Assembly (NCBI RefSeq): GCF_018860425.1 | Contig: NZ_JAHKPI010000015.1 | Location: 124,001-188,000 of the forward strand | DNA: 64,000 nucleotides | Source: Marinobacter sp. F3R08 | GTDB taxonomy: Bacteria > Pseudomonadota > Gammaproteobacteria > Pseudomonadales > Oleiphilaceae | Direction: 5' to 3' | In this document: one piece after another, positions 52,180-62,100 of the stretch | Layout: the number at the start of each line of letters is the position of its first letter | Numbering within the stretch: position 1 is the stretch's first letter | Translations under genes and position numbers: made by a program | The notes under the pieces: generated by a model | What the model was told of the DNA's origin: nothing | The model's database searches: none | What the model saw: the letters and a program-made list of their open reading frames with translations, nothing else

Positions 52180-52911
52180 ATGAATATTAAACATGTGGTT
52201 TTGGCGCTTGGTTTCGCTGTCGGCTCTTTCAGCGTGGTGAATGTCAGTGCTGGCGAAGTCGAAGATCAGATTTCCGAGCGACTGACCCAGGCAGTCCCGG
52301 GCCTTGAGGTGGTATCGGTAAAAGAGTCCGAAGCCAAGGGGCTGTATGAAGTCCTTAGCAGTAAGGGGGACACGATTTACACAACCGACGACGGTCAGTA
52401 TCTATTGACGGGGGATCTTTTGAAGGTTACCGATCAGGGTATCACCAATGTCACCGAAGCGGCCCGAGCTGAGGCCCGTCGCGAGATGATATCGGAGTAT
52501 GATACCAGCAGGATCATCAGGTTCCCCGCCGAGAATGAGAAGGCGGTCATCAGCGTGTTTACAGACATTGACTGCCCCTACTGCCGCAAACTGCATGATG
52601 AGGTGTCGGAACTCAACGACTATGGCATCACCGTCGATTATTATGCCTTCCCTCGCTCCGGCCCGAATACTGCGTCTTTCCGTAAGTACGAATCGGTCTG
52701 GTGTGCTGATGATCAGCAGGCTGCGATGGATGCCGCCAAAGGTGGTCGAAGCGTTGATGATGCAAGCTGTAATAATCCGGTGGGAGAGCAATTCGAGCTG
52801 GGTGGCCGGGTTGGCGTAACCGGTACTCCGGCCATCGTGCTGGAAGATGGCAACATGGTACGGGGTTATGTTCCTGCGCAGCGTCTGGCCGAGGGTCTTG
52901 GTCTGCTCTGA
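52180..52911 (+). CDS. dsbC: DsbC, periplasmic disulfide isomerase
   Basis: A 243-residue protein with a signal peptide (MNIKHVVLALGFAVGSFSVV, cut near VSAG), an N-terminal dimerisation domain, and a thioredoxin-fold catalytic domain with the CPYC active site (TDIDCPYCRKLHDEV) and cis-Pro loop GVTGTPAIV. It reshuffles wrong disulfides and is kept reduced by DsbD. Confidence 0.95.
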   Translation: MNIKHVVLALGFAVGSFSVVNVSAGEVEDQISERLTQAVPGLEVVSVKESEAKGLYEVLSSKGDTIYTTDDGQYLLTGDLLKVTDQGITNVTEAARAEARREMISEYDTSRIIRFPAENEKAVISVFTDIDCPYCRKLHDEVSELNDYGITVDYYAFPRSGPNTASFRKYESVWCADDQQAAMDAAKGGRSVDDASCNNPVGEQFELGGRVGVTGTPAIVLEDGNMVRGYVPAQRLAEGLGLL

Positions 52912-52975
52912 TAGCCTGTCGGAGTAGTCGCCCAAGCTGAGATACCAGGTATTTTCGATGGATCCGATTCAGGGC

Positions 52976-53004
52976 TTATTCACTGAGGTCTGAATCGGTA
53001 TACT
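52976..53004 (+). promoter_or_regulatory. Candidate sigma-70 promoter of hom
   Basis: TATACT at 52999-53004 is close to the -10 consensus; TTATTC at 52976-52981 is a modest -35 at 17-bp spacing. The start of hom lies 54 bp after the -10. A GATTCAG/CTGAATC dyad spans the same region (52965-52996). Confidence 0.5.
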
Positions 53005-53057
53005 ATGCGCCGCCTAATATAATTCATCAGCACCCCTTCGGGATCAGAGGTGAGAGT

Positions 53058-54359
53058 TTGAAAGACGTCAGTGTCGGAATCTGCGGATTGGGAACCGTCG
53101 GCGGCGGGACCTTTAATGTGTTGACCCGCAACGCACGGCTGATTGCCGGCCGGGCCGGATGCAATATTCGGATTGCCCGGGTTGCCAGCCGGCGTGCTCG
53201 CGACGATATGGACCTGGGAAATGTGCCTTTCAGCACTGACCTCTACGATGTGGTGAATGACCCGGAAATCGACATTGTGGTTGAGCTCATCGGTGGCTAC
53301 GACGTGGCCCGGGAGTTGGTGCTCGCAGCGATCCGCAATGGCAAACACGTGGTTACTGCCAACAAAGCGTTGATTGCGGTTCACGGCAATGAAATTTTCG
53401 AGGCGGCTGAAAAAGCGGGTGTAGTGGTGGCCTACGAAGCGGGTGTTGCCGGTGGTATCCCGGTGATCAAGGCCGTTCGTGAGGGGATGGCTGCAAACCG
53501 TATTGACTGGATCGCCGGTATTATTAACGGCACCGGGAACTACATTCTGACCGAAATGCGCGCCGGACGAGAGTTTTCCGAAGTCCTCAAAGAAGCGCAG
53601 GATCTCGGTTATGCCGAAGCAGACCCGACGTTTGACGTGGAGGGCATTGATGCCGCCCACAAATTGACCATTCTGGCTTCGGCCGGTTTTGGTGTACCTC
53701 TGCAGTTTGAAAAGGGCTTTACTGAAGGCATATCAAAGATCACACCTCACGATATTGCTCATGCCGAGTTGTTGGGGTATCGCATCAAACACCTGGGTAT
53801 TGCCCGTCGTCGGGATGACGGAATTGAGCTCCGTGTCCACCCGACTCTGGTGCCACGCAGTCATCTGATTGCCCAGGTTGATGGCGTCCTGAACGCTGTC
53901 CTGGTGGATGGTGATGCCGTAGGCCAAACCATGTACTACGGTCCTGGCGCGGGGGATGAGGCCACAGCGTCGGCTGTTATTGCTGACATTGTGGATGCAG
54001 CCCGTGCCGTGGCTAGTGAAAGCAACCTCCGTGTTCCGTACCTCGGGTTTTTACCCGATGCGATGGAAGACCTGAGTGTGCTGTCCATGGAAGACATTCA
54101 GTCCGCCTATTACTTGCGCATCACTGCACTTGACCGTCCAGGTGTTCTGGCCAAGATTGCTTCGATTCTGAGCGAGCACGGCATCAATATTGAGTCGATC
54201 ATGCAGAAGGAATCGGAGCTGAAAGACGGTCGTATTCCGGTAATTATCCTGACTCATACGGTTCAGGAACGACAGATCAACCGTGCGATCGAGGAGCTGG
54301 AAGCCATGTCCGATACCGATGGCAAGGTTGTTCGAATCCGCGCTGAAAACTTTAACTGA
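53058..54359 (+). CDS. hom: Homoserine dehydrogenase
   Basis: A 433-residue enzyme that reduces aspartate semialdehyde to homoserine for threonine and methionine. The NAD(P) motif GICGLGTVGGGTF is at the N-terminus, VTANKALIA and GTGNYILTEM are conserved, and a C-terminal ACT domain (TALDRPGVLAKIASILSEHG) provides feedback control. The start codon is TTG at 53058 with a GAGGTGAG site. thrC follows 11 bp later. Confidence 0.96.
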   Translation: MKDVSVGICGLGTVGGGTFNVLTRNARLIAGRAGCNIRIARVASRRARDDMDLGNVPFSTDLYDVVNDPEIDIVVELIGGYDVARELVLAAIRNGKHVVTANKALIAVHGNEIFEAAEKAGVVVAYEAGVAGGIPVIKAVREGMAANRIDWIAGIINGTGNYILTEMRAGREFSEVLKEAQDLGYAEADPTFDVEGIDAAHKLTILASAGFGVPLQFEKGFTEGISKITPHDIAHAELLGYRIKHLGIARRRDDGIELRVHPTLVPRSHLIAQVDGVLNAVLVDGDAVGQTMYYGPGAGDEATASAVIADIVDAARAVASESNLRVPYLGFLPDAMEDLSVLSMEDIQSAYYLRITALDRPGVLAKIASILSEHGINIESIMQKESELKDGRIPVIILTHTVQERQINRAIEELEAMSDTDGKVVRIRAENFN

Positions 54360-54370
54360 CAGGTGCGCAC

Positions 54371-55771
54371 GTGAGATACATCAGCACGCGGGGCGAAGCA
54401 CCCGCACTGGGTTTTGAGGATGTTTTGCTGACCGGACTGGCTACAGACGGCGGCCTTTACGTTCCCGAATCCCTGCCACACTTCAGTCTCGAAGAGATCC
54501 GGAGCTGGCGGGGGCTCTCTTACAGTGAGCTGGCTTTCAACGTCATGCATCCGTTTGTTGATGACGCCGTGCCGGCAGACGATTTCCGCAAAATGCTGGA
54601 CGAGACCTATTCGGTCTTTGCCCACAAAGCTGTAGCCCCGCTGGTTCAGCTGGATACCAACGAATGGGTGATGGAGTTGTTCCGTGGCCCGACTCTGGCA
54701 TTCAAGGACTTCGCCCTTCAGCTGTTGGGGCGTCTGCTGGACTACGTGCTGGAAAAACGCAAGCAGCATGTTGTGATCATGGGCGCTACCTCCGGTGATA
54801 CCGGCTCGGCTGCTATTGAAGGCTGTCGACGATGCGAGCATGTGGACATTTTCATTCTGCATCCGCATCAGCGGGTATCGGAAGTCCAGCGCCGTCAGAT
54901 GACCACTGTCCAGGGCGACAACATTCATAACATTGCTGTACGTGGCAACTTCGATGATTGTCAGCGCATGGTGAAGGAGAGCTTTGGCGACCAGTCCTTC
55001 CTGGGTGGCAAAACCCAGCTGGCAGCCGTGAACTCCATCAACTGGGCCCGGATCATGGCCCAGATTGTTTACTATTTCCATGCCTCCCTGGCGCTTGGTG
55101 GTCCGGATCGAAGCATGGCATTCTCGGTTCCCACCGGGAACTTTGGTGACATCTTTGCCGGCTATCTGGCCAAAAAAATGGGTCTGCCTATCTCCCAGCT
55201 GGTCATTGCCACCAACCGTAACGATATCCTGCATCGTTTCATGAGCGGCAACAAATACGAACAGCACCAGCTGGAGCATACGCTGTCACCAAGCATGGAT
55301 ATCATGGTGTCCAGCAACTTTGAGCGCCTGCTGTTTGATCTGCATGGACGAGATGGGCTGGCGGTGAAAACCCTGCTGGAGAATGCCGCCAAGGGGCCGG
55401 TCAGTATCGAGGATTACCGCTGGAAGCACGCACGCAAGCTGTTCGACAGTGATGCGGTGGATGACAAGGGCACCTGCGATACCATTCGTGAGATCTATGA
55501 GCAGAACGAATATCTTCTGGATCCTCACACTGCCATCGGGGTTCGCGCTGCGCGCAACTGTCGCCGCGACCAGGCGGTGCCGATGATTACTCTGGGTACC
55601 GCACACCCGGCCAAATTCCCGGATGCCGTGGCTGAATCCGGCCTGAGTGTGAAGCCTCCTCTTCCGGCCCATATGGCTGACCTGTTTGAGCGAGAGGAAC
55701 GCTGCACCGTGCTGGATAACAATATTGCCGGTGTGCAGGAGTTTATCGCCAAGCACTGGAAAAACGCCTGA
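54371..55771 (+). CDS. thrC: Threonine synthase
   Basis: A 466-residue PLP enzyme of the long (E. coli-like) class. MRYISTRGEAPALGFEDVLL is the family start; FRGPTLAFKDFALQL contains the PLP lysine, and GATSGDTGSAAIE binds phosphate. It converts phosphohomoserine to threonine. The start is GTG at 54371. recJ begins 6 bp after the stop. Confidence 0.96.
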   Translation: MRYISTRGEAPALGFEDVLLTGLATDGGLYVPESLPHFSLEEIRSWRGLSYSELAFNVMHPFVDDAVPADDFRKMLDETYSVFAHKAVAPLVQLDTNEWVMELFRGPTLAFKDFALQLLGRLLDYVLEKRKQHVVIMGATSGDTGSAAIEGCRRCEHVDIFILHPHQRVSEVQRRQMTTVQGDNIHNIAVRGNFDDCQRMVKESFGDQSFLGGKTQLAAVNSINWARIMAQIVYYFHASLALGGPDRSMAFSVPTGNFGDIFAGYLAKKMGLPISQLVIATNRNDILHRFMSGNKYEQHQLEHTLSPSMDIMVSSNFERLLFDLHGRDGLAVKTLLENAAKGPVSIEDYRWKHARKLFDSDAVDDKGTCDTIREIYEQNEYLLDPHTAIGVRAARNCRRDQAVPMITLGTAHPAKFPDAVAESGLSVKPPLPAHMADLFEREERCTVLDNNIAGVQEFIAKHWKNA

Positions 55772-55777
55772 TCGGGT

Positions 55778-57511
55778 ATGACACCAAAAAAGATCCTGCG
55801 TCGCCCCCAGTCCGAGACACTCCCGGGCTGGGGGCAAGACCTGCCTCCCTTGCTTCGCCGCCTTTACGCTGCCCGTGGCGTTACGTCAGATGAGCAGCTG
55901 AGCTACACCCTGAAACACCTGGCCTCGCCCATGTCGCTTCGCGGCATCGATCGGGCTGTCGAGCTGCTTTGTGACGCGATTGACCAGCAACAGACGGTCC
56001 TTGTGCTCGGAGATTTTGACGCCGATGGAGCGACCAGCACAGCGGTAGCCATGCTTGGTCTTTCAATGCTTGGCCTGCAGAGTATTGATTTTCGCGTTCC
56101 CAGCCGGTTTGCAGACGGTTACGGCCTGACCCCGGGCATTATTGAGCGCCTGCGTGATGAAGGTCAGCTTCCCGACCTGATGGTTACGGTTGATAACGGC
56201 ATATCCGCTGTTGAGGGCGTCCGAGCCGCCAAAGAACTTGGTGTGAAAGTGGTGGTGACGGATCACCACCTCGCCGGTGAAGAGCTGCCGGACGCCGATG
56301 CCATCGTTAATCCCAACCAGCCTGACTGCCCCTTTCTGAGCAAGAACGCCGCGGGTGTTGGCGTCATGTTTTATGTGCTCACGGCGCTTCGCAAGCGGCT
56401 CAGGGAAACCGGTCGTTTGCCTGAGCCGGAACCGAATCTGGGGAGTCTGCTTGATCTGGTAGCGTTGGGGACAGTCGCCGATGTGGTTCCCCTGGATCAC
56501 AATAATCGCATTTTTGTGGAGCAGGGCCTGCGACGGATACGTCAGGGCCAGGCGCGCCCGGGCATTCTGGCCTTGCTGGATGTTGCTGGCCGGGATCATG
56601 GCACCATCAGCTCCACCGATCTCGGATTTGTTGTTGGACCTCGTCTGAATGCAGCCGGCCGGCTTGATGACATGAGTATAGGCATCGCGTGTCTGCTGGC
56701 AGACAGCCCGGATGAGGCCGGGCGCCTGGCCAGGGAGCTCGATACGTTTAACCGCGAACGCCGGACCATTGAAAAAGACATGAAGGCTCAGGCTCAGGAT
56801 CTTCTGGCCTCCATGTCTCTGGATCTTGAAGGTCTGCCCTGGGGGCTGGCCCTGTTTGATCCAGACTGGCACCAGGGTGTCATCGGTATTCTTGCGGCCC
56901 GTATTCGTGAGCAAACGCACAGGCCAACCATTGCATTTGCTCCGGACGATAATGGCGAAGACATCAAGGGCTCTGCCCGCTCCATCCCGGGTTTGCATAT
57001 CCGGGATGTACTGGCGGTGGTTGATTCCCGCCATCCCGGCATCATGAAAAAGTTTGGTGGCCACGCCATGGCTGCCGGCATGACTCTCGCCAAAGCCGAT
57101 CTGGATGCCTTTTCTGATGCCTTCGATCACGCCGTTCGCGATGCTTTGTCGGCCGAGGATCTGGAGGCGGCGATCACAACCGACGGGCCTCTGGGTGCAG
57201 GCGAGCTTTCCCTGGATACTGCGGCACTGCTCAAGCGCGCCGGCCCCTGGGGGCAGCATTTCCCGGAGCCGTTGTTCGATGGCGAATTTCGGGTGGTGAG
57301 TCAGCGAATTGTGGGAGAAAATCACCTGAAGCTGGTGCTTCAGCCGTTTGACGGTGGTGGCATTATCGATGGCATCGCCTTCAACACAGGTCCGGAAGTG
57401 CCCGACTTCACCCGAACCGGGGCCCGGGTGGTATACAAACCGGATGCCAATACCTTTCGTGGACGTACCAATCTACAGTTGCTGATTGATTACCTTGAGC
57501 CGCTGGCCTGA
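55778..57511 (+). CDS. recJ: RecJ, single-strand 5'-3' exonuclease
   Basis: A 577-residue DHH-family nuclease: GDFDADGATSTAVA, VTVDNGIS and VTDHHLAGEELPDADA give the metal ligands, and GHAMAAGMTLAKADLD is the DHHA1 motif. It acts in recombination, mismatch and base-excision repair. Close spacing after thrC is the usual pseudomonad arrangement. Confidence 0.96.
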   Translation: MTPKKILRRPQSETLPGWGQDLPPLLRRLYAARGVTSDEQLSYTLKHLASPMSLRGIDRAVELLCDAIDQQQTVLVLGDFDADGATSTAVAMLGLSMLGLQSIDFRVPSRFADGYGLTPGIIERLRDEGQLPDLMVTVDNGISAVEGVRAAKELGVKVVVTDHHLAGEELPDADAIVNPNQPDCPFLSKNAAGVGVMFYVLTALRKRLRETGRLPEPEPNLGSLLDLVALGTVADVVPLDHNNRIFVEQGLRRIRQGQARPGILALLDVAGRDHGTISSTDLGFVVGPRLNAAGRLDDMSIGIACLLADSPDEAGRLARELDTFNRERRTIEKDMKAQAQDLLASMSLDLEGLPWGLALFDPDWHQGVIGILAARIREQTHRPTIAFAPDDNGEDIKGSARSIPGLHIRDVLAVVDSRHPGIMKKFGGHAMAAGMTLAKADLDAFSDAFDHAVRDALSAEDLEAAITTDGPLGAGELSLDTAALLKRAGPWGQHFPEPLFDGEFRVVSQRIVGENHLKLVLQPFDGGGIIDGIAFNTGPEVPDFTRTGARVVYKPDANTFRGRTNLQLLIDYLEPLA

Positions 57512-57637
57512 TATCTTTGGATTGGTTGGCCGGCCCGCGGCTTCCTTTGAAAACCCGCAGGCTGATTTACAAACCGATTTCCGGTAGAATTTCGCCTCTG
57601 TTTTTACTCTCCATTTTCAAGAACGAGTAAGGGTTTC

Positions 57638-58733
57638 ATGGAAATTAATCCCATTGTGACGAAGATTAAAGAGCTTCGTGAGCGCACTGAAGCGCTCAGG
57701 GGGTATCTTTGACTATGATCAGCGCAGTGAGCGCCTGACCGAAGTTGAGCGTGAACTGGAGCAGCCAAGTGTCTGGGATGACCCGGAACGGGCTCAGGCT
57801 CTGGGAAAAGAGCGCGCGGATCTTGAACTGATCGTCAAGACCATCGACAACCTCACCTCCGGCCTCGAAGATGCCGAAGGTCTGCTGGATATCGCCGCAG
57901 AAGAAGAGGATGAGGGTACGGTAGCCGAAATCGAATCAGACCTCGAAGGTCTTGATAAAGATCTCGAAAAGCTCGAATTCCGCCGAATGTTCTCCGGCGA
58001 AATGGACGCTAACAATGCCTACCTGGATATTCAGGCTGGCTCCGGAGGTACCGAAGCCCAGGATTGGGGCAATATGCTTCTGCGTATGTACCTGCGCTGG
58101 GCCGAGCGTCGGGGTTTCAAGGCCGAAATTGTCGAACTGATGGAAGGTGAAGTGGCAGGCATCAAGAGCGCCACCATTCACATTCAGGGCGACTATGCCT
58201 TTGGGTGGCTAAGGACTGAAACCGGCGTTCACCGGTTGGTTCGTAAGTCTCCGTTTGATTCCGGTAACCGTCGCCACACGTCTTTCTCATCGGTGTTCGT
58301 GTCGCCAGAAGTGGATGACAGCTTTGAGATTGAAATCAATCCGGCAGATTTGCGGGTGGATGTCTACCGTGCTTCCGGCGCCGGTGGTCAGCACGTTAAC
58401 CGGACCGAGTCAGCGGTGCGCCTGACTCATAACCCCACCGGCATTGTTGTGGCCTGTCAGGCTGGTCGAAGCCAGCATCAGAACAAGGACCAGGCCATGA
58501 AGCAGCTGAAGGCGAAGCTGTTCGAGCGCGAAATGCAGGAACGTAACGCCGAGAAGCAGAAAGCCGAGGATGCCAAGGCCGATATCGGTTGGGGCAGCCA
58601 GATTCGCTCTTATGTGCTGGATGACAGCCGCATAAAGGATCTGCGCACCAAGGTCGAAACCAGTAATACGCAGTCGGTGCTGGATGGTGATATTGACAAG
58701 TTCATCGAAGCCAGCCTGAAGATGGCGCTGTAA
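57638..58733 (+). CDS. prfB: Peptide chain release factor 2 with programmed +1 frameshift
   Basis: The ATG at 57638 opens a 24-codon frame that hits an in-frame TGA at 57710-57712. The slippery CTT-TGA-C is preceded by the Shine-Dalgarno-like AGGGGG (57698-57703), the classic autoregulatory frameshift site. Reading continues in the +1 frame from GAC at 57711 to 58733, giving 364 residues. The GGQ motif is in [14 protein letters not shown]. The factor releases peptides at UGA and UAA; low RF2 raises frameshifting and restores its level. Confidence 0.96.
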
Positions 58734-58785
58734 TCAGCGCCTTTGCCACGCTAACCCGGACAACCCCGATTCCTAGTGAGCCAAA

Positions 58786-60321
58786 ATGACTGATCAAACT
58801 CAGAATGCCACACAGCATGAGGACAACAAGCTGATTGCCGAGCGCCGCGCCAAATTGTCAGAGATGCGCGATCAGGGCAATGCCTTCCCCAACGACTTCC
58901 GTCGTGACGCCACCGCCGCCGAGCTTCAGGCGGAGTATGGTGATAAGACCAAGGAAGAGCTGGAGTCCCTGGGCATTAAAGTGGCCATTTCCGGTCGTAT
59001 GATGCTTGACCGAAAGGCATTCAAGGTGGTTCAGGACATGACGGGCCGGATCCAGATTTATGCGTCCAAGGATGTTCAGAAAGACACCAGACACTGGGAT
59101 CTCGGTGACATTGTGGGTGTCCGGGGGACCCTGTCTAAATCCGGTAAGGGTGACCTGTATGTCACCATGGACGAGTATGTACTTCTGACCAAGTCCCTGC
59201 GCCCGCTTCCAGAAAAGCACAAAGGCCTCACGGACACCGAAGCCCGTTACCGCCATCGTTACGTAGACCTGATGGTGAACGAAGACAGTCGCCGGGTGTT
59301 CTACGCGCGCTCGAAAATCATCAGTACGATGCGCCAGTACTTCACCGACCGTGACTTTATGGAAGTCGAAACCCCGATGCTTCAGGTGATTCCCGGGGGG
59401 GCTACCGCGCGCCCGTTCGTGACCCACCACAACGCTCTGGGCATCGATATGTACCTGCGTATCGCGCCAGAACTGTTCCTGAAGCGCCTGGTGGTTGGTG
59501 GTTTTGAGCGGGTGTTCGAAATCAACCGGAACTTCCGCAATGAGGGGCTTTCCACCCGTCATAATCCGGAATTCACCATGGTTGAGTTCTACCAGGCCTA
59601 CGCGGACTATAACGATCTGATGGATCTTACCGAGGATATGCTCAGAACAATCACCGAGAAGGTGCTGGGCACGACCACGGTCGTCAATACCCGGACTCTG
59701 GCCGATGGCACTGAAGAATCCATCGAGTATGATTTTGGCAAACCCTTCGAACGCCTGACCGTAGTGGATGCCATCCTGCGCTACAATCCGGATATCAAAC
59801 CGGAACAGCTTGCAGACGACGCCAGTGCCCGTCAGGTAGCGAAGGACCTGGGCATTCATCTGAAGGATGGCTGGGGCCTGGGTAAGGTGCAGATTGAGAT
59901 TTTCGAGGCGACCGCTGAACATCGCCTGATGCAACCGACGTTTATTACCGAATACCCGAAAGAAGTGTCGCCCCTGGCACGCTGCAAAGACAGCAATCCA
60001 TTCGTTACCGAACGCTTCGAGTTCTTTGTCGGTGGCCGCGAGATTGCCAATGGCTTTTCGGAGCTGAACGACGCGGAAGACCAGGCGGAACGTTTCCAGG
60101 CTCAGGTGGCAGAGAAAGACGCCGGCGACGACGAAGCCATGTTTTACGATGAAGACTACGTGATGGCCCTTGAATACGGGTTGCCGCCGACAGCTGGTGA
60201 AGGTATCGGCATCGACCGCCTGGCCATGCTGTTGACCGATTCGCAATCAATCCGCGACGTTATCCTGTTCCCGGCTATGCGCCCTGAGCACAAAGCCGAT
60301 AACCGGAAAGACGAGGACTGA
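58786..60321 (+). CDS. lysS: Lysyl-tRNA synthetase, class II
   Basis: A 511-residue enzyme. The N-terminal OB fold binds the anticodon ([19 protein letters not shown]). Class II motifs are visible: motif 2 [20 protein letters not shown] and motif 3 [15 protein letters not shown]. It charges tRNA-Lys. It follows prfB by 52 bp, the same order as in many proteobacteria, and ung starts 3 bp after its stop. Confidence 0.97.
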   Translation: MTDQTQNATQHEDNKLIAERRAKLSEMRDQGNAFPNDFRRDATAAELQAEYGDKTKEELESLGIKVAISGRMMLDRKAFKVVQDMTGRIQIYASKDVQKDTRHWDLGDIVGVRGTLSKSGKGDLYVTMDEYVLLTKSLRPLPEKHKGLTDTEARYRHRYVDLMVNEDSRRVFYARSKIISTMRQYFTDRDFMEVETPMLQVIPGGATARPFVTHHNALGIDMYLRIAPELFLKRLVVGGFERVFEINRNFRNEGLSTRHNPEFTMVEFYQAYADYNDLMDLTEDMLRTITEKVLGTTTVVNTRTLADGTEESIEYDFGKPFERLTVVDAILRYNPDIKPEQLADDASARQVAKDLGIHLKDGWGLGKVQIEIFEATAEHRLMQPTFITEYPKEVSPLARCKDSNPFVTERFEFFVGGREIANGFSELNDAEDQAERFQAQVAEKDAGDDEAMFYDEDYVMALEYGLPPTAGEGIGIDRLAMLLTDSQSIRDVILFPAMRPEHKADNRKDED

Positions 60322-60324
60322 TCC

Positions 60325-61059
60325 ATGACCCCGGTTGAGGTTCTGGCCGGCCAGCTCCGCTCCGACCGGGGCTGGAGCGACTATCTCGCGCAGGAATTCC
60401 GGCAGCCCTATATGCAGGGCCTGGCGGAATTTCTTGCCGACGAGGAACAGGCCGGCAAGGTCCTTTTTCCTGCCAGTCACCATTGTTTCAATGCCCTGAA
60501 CAGCACACCGCTGGATAAGGTAAGGGTGGTTATTCTCGGGCAGGACCCCTACCACGGTCCCGGCCAGGCCCACGGCCTGTGCTTCTCCGTGCGACCGAGC
60601 GTCGCGCCCCCTCCTTCACTGGTCAATATCTTCAAGGAAATCCAGGGCGACCTGGGTATTGCTCCACCAGACCATGGCTGCCTGCAACCCTGGGCGGAGC
60701 AGGGCGTGCTTCTGCTCAACAGCGTCATGACCGTTGTTCAGGGGCAAGCCGGCGCCCATCAGGGCAAAGGATGGGAAATCTTCACCGACAAAGTGATCGA
60801 AACGATCAATCGGGAACGGGAAGGGGTGGTGTTCCTGCTTTGGGGGAGTTATGCCAGAAAGAAAGGGCAGCACATCGACCGAAGCAAACATCTGGTTCTG
60901 GAAGGGCCTCATCCGTCGCCGTTGAGCGCTTACCGGGGCTTCTTTGGTTGCAAACACTTCTCGAAAGCAAACGACTGGTTGCAGCAGCAGGGAAAGCCCG
61001 AGGTTAAGTGGCAGTTGCCCAGAAAAGCTGAACTGATCGAGAGATACAAGCAAGATTGA
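60325..61059 (+). CDS. ung: Uracil-DNA glycosylase
   Basis: A 244-residue family-1 enzyme that removes uracil from DNA. The catalytic Asp is in [17 protein letters not shown], the uracil-binding Asn in [11 protein letters not shown], and the leucine loop is [11 protein letters not shown]. It is probably co-transcribed with lysS. A hairpin at 61064-61098 follows. Confidence 0.96.
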   Translation: MTPVEVLAGQLRSDRGWSDYLAQEFRQPYMQGLAEFLADEEQAGKVLFPASHHCFNALNSTPLDKVRVVILGQDPYHGPGQAHGLCFSVRPSVAPPPSLVNIFKEIQGDLGIAPPDHGCLQPWAEQGVLLLNSVMTVVQGQAGAHQGKGWEIFTDKVIETINREREGVVFLLWGSYARKKGQHIDRSKHLVLEGPHPSPLSAYRGFFGCKHFSKANDWLQQQGKPEVKWQLPRKAELIERYKQD

Positions 61060-61063
61060 AAGG

Positions 61064-61098
61064 GGAGTCAGTAGGCTTCGGGATGGGAGCCTGACTCC
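61064..61098 (+). terminator. Hairpin after ung
   Basis: GGAGTCA/TGACTCC with an inner GGCT/AGCC pair forms an interrupted stem directly after the ung stop. No T-tract follows, so it is a moderate terminator candidate. Confidence 0.45.
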
Positions 61099-61141
61099 GC
61101 TCTGAAGGCCGGCGGCCAGACTCCCGAACGCAAAAAATGTA

Positions 61142-61975
61142 TTACTGCAGCAACGCCATGGCCGCTTCCATCTGAGCGTTCAGATCCTCTTCCTCGCTCA
61201 TGTCAATATTCGGATCCAGGCCAAGACGGTCAAAGGCTGAAATCCTGGTCCAGTCCATCTCGTTCCAGGGATGTTCTGAGCCCGCACCCAGTTGCAGATT
61301 GGCCACCATTACCAGATCCGCGTAATCGGCCGTCGGCACGTCTCTGCTGAAGTTGGTAAACTCCTGGGGAACATTCTGCAATTCCTTCGGGAAGTCCCAT
61401 GTCTTGAGGATGGTCGCCCCAATCTTCGGGTGAAGCTCATCAATGACATTGTCCAGCATGATGCTGCTGATCTGGATATCCTGGTCTTCCACATAGCGCA
61501 GGATTGGCAGCACACCGATGAGATGAACCAGGCCTGCGAGGGTAGCTTGGTCCGGCTTGAGCCTGGTGTAGTGTTGAGCCAGAACATGGCACACACCGGC
61601 GACTTCCGTGCTGGTCTGCCAGGTGGCTCGCATACGCGTGTCGATCATGTCGGAAGTGGCCTGGAACATCTGCTCCATGGCCAGACCCATGGCCAGATTG
61701 CTGGTGTAGGCCATGCCCAGCCTGCTTACGGCCATGTTCAGGTTTTCAATGGCACGGCTACCGCGAAACAGCGGACTGTTGGTCACGCGGATGATGCGAG
61801 CCGAGAGAGCCGTATCGTTACTGATGACCTTCACCAGGTCGGCGATCGAAGAATCCTCGGACTGCGCAATATCTCTGACCTGAAGGGCAACCTCTGGGAG
61901 CGTGGGCAGCACCAGCTTGTCATTCTCGATGGCAGTGTTGAGATCGGCTTTGATGGTTTCGACAATATTCGACAT
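61142..61975 (-). CDS. HDOD domain protein
   Basis: A 277-residue cytoplasmic protein made of a single HDOD domain: LPTLPEVALQVRDIAQSEDS, LVKVISNDTALSARIIRVTNS and LAGLVHLIGVLPILRYVED are typical. HDOD proteins lack the catalytic HD pair and act as signalling or regulatory adaptors, sometimes linked to cyclic di-GMP. No partner domain is attached. It is convergent with ung. Confidence 0.88.
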   Translation of the reverse strand: MSNIVETIKADLNTAIENDKLVLPTLPEVALQVRDIAQSEDSSIADLVKVISNDTALSARIIRVTNSPLFRGSRAIENLNMAVSRLGMAYTSNLAMGLAMEQMFQATSDMIDTRMRATWQTSTEVAGVCHVLAQHYTRLKPDQATLAGLVHLIGVLPILRYVEDQDIQISSIMLDNVIDELHPKIGATILKTWDFPKELQNVPQEFTNFSRDVPTADYADLVMVANLQLGAGSEHPWNEMDWTRISAFDRLGLDPNIDMSEEEDLNAQMEAAMALLQ

Positions 61976-62100
61976 GGTCTGTAAAGGTCCGCGTGTAGGT
62001 TCCGGCTAATGACCACAGCTTCCGTGGTGCTACCAGAAATATCAACTATGTGGGCTACTGCTTAGCAAAATAGCAAATTCTGATGAATTTGCCTGTCAAC

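Noticed and set aside
54263-55279. 338-codon open frame on the minus strand
   Set aside because: Antisense to thrC, whose catalytic motifs are intact.
56063-57325. 420-codon open frame on the minus strand
   Set aside because: Antisense to recJ, with no domain signature or ribosome binding site.
58858-60246. 462-codon open frame on the minus strand
   Set aside because: It is the antisense of lysS, whose class II motifs are intact; long antisense frames are common in such GC-rich codon use.
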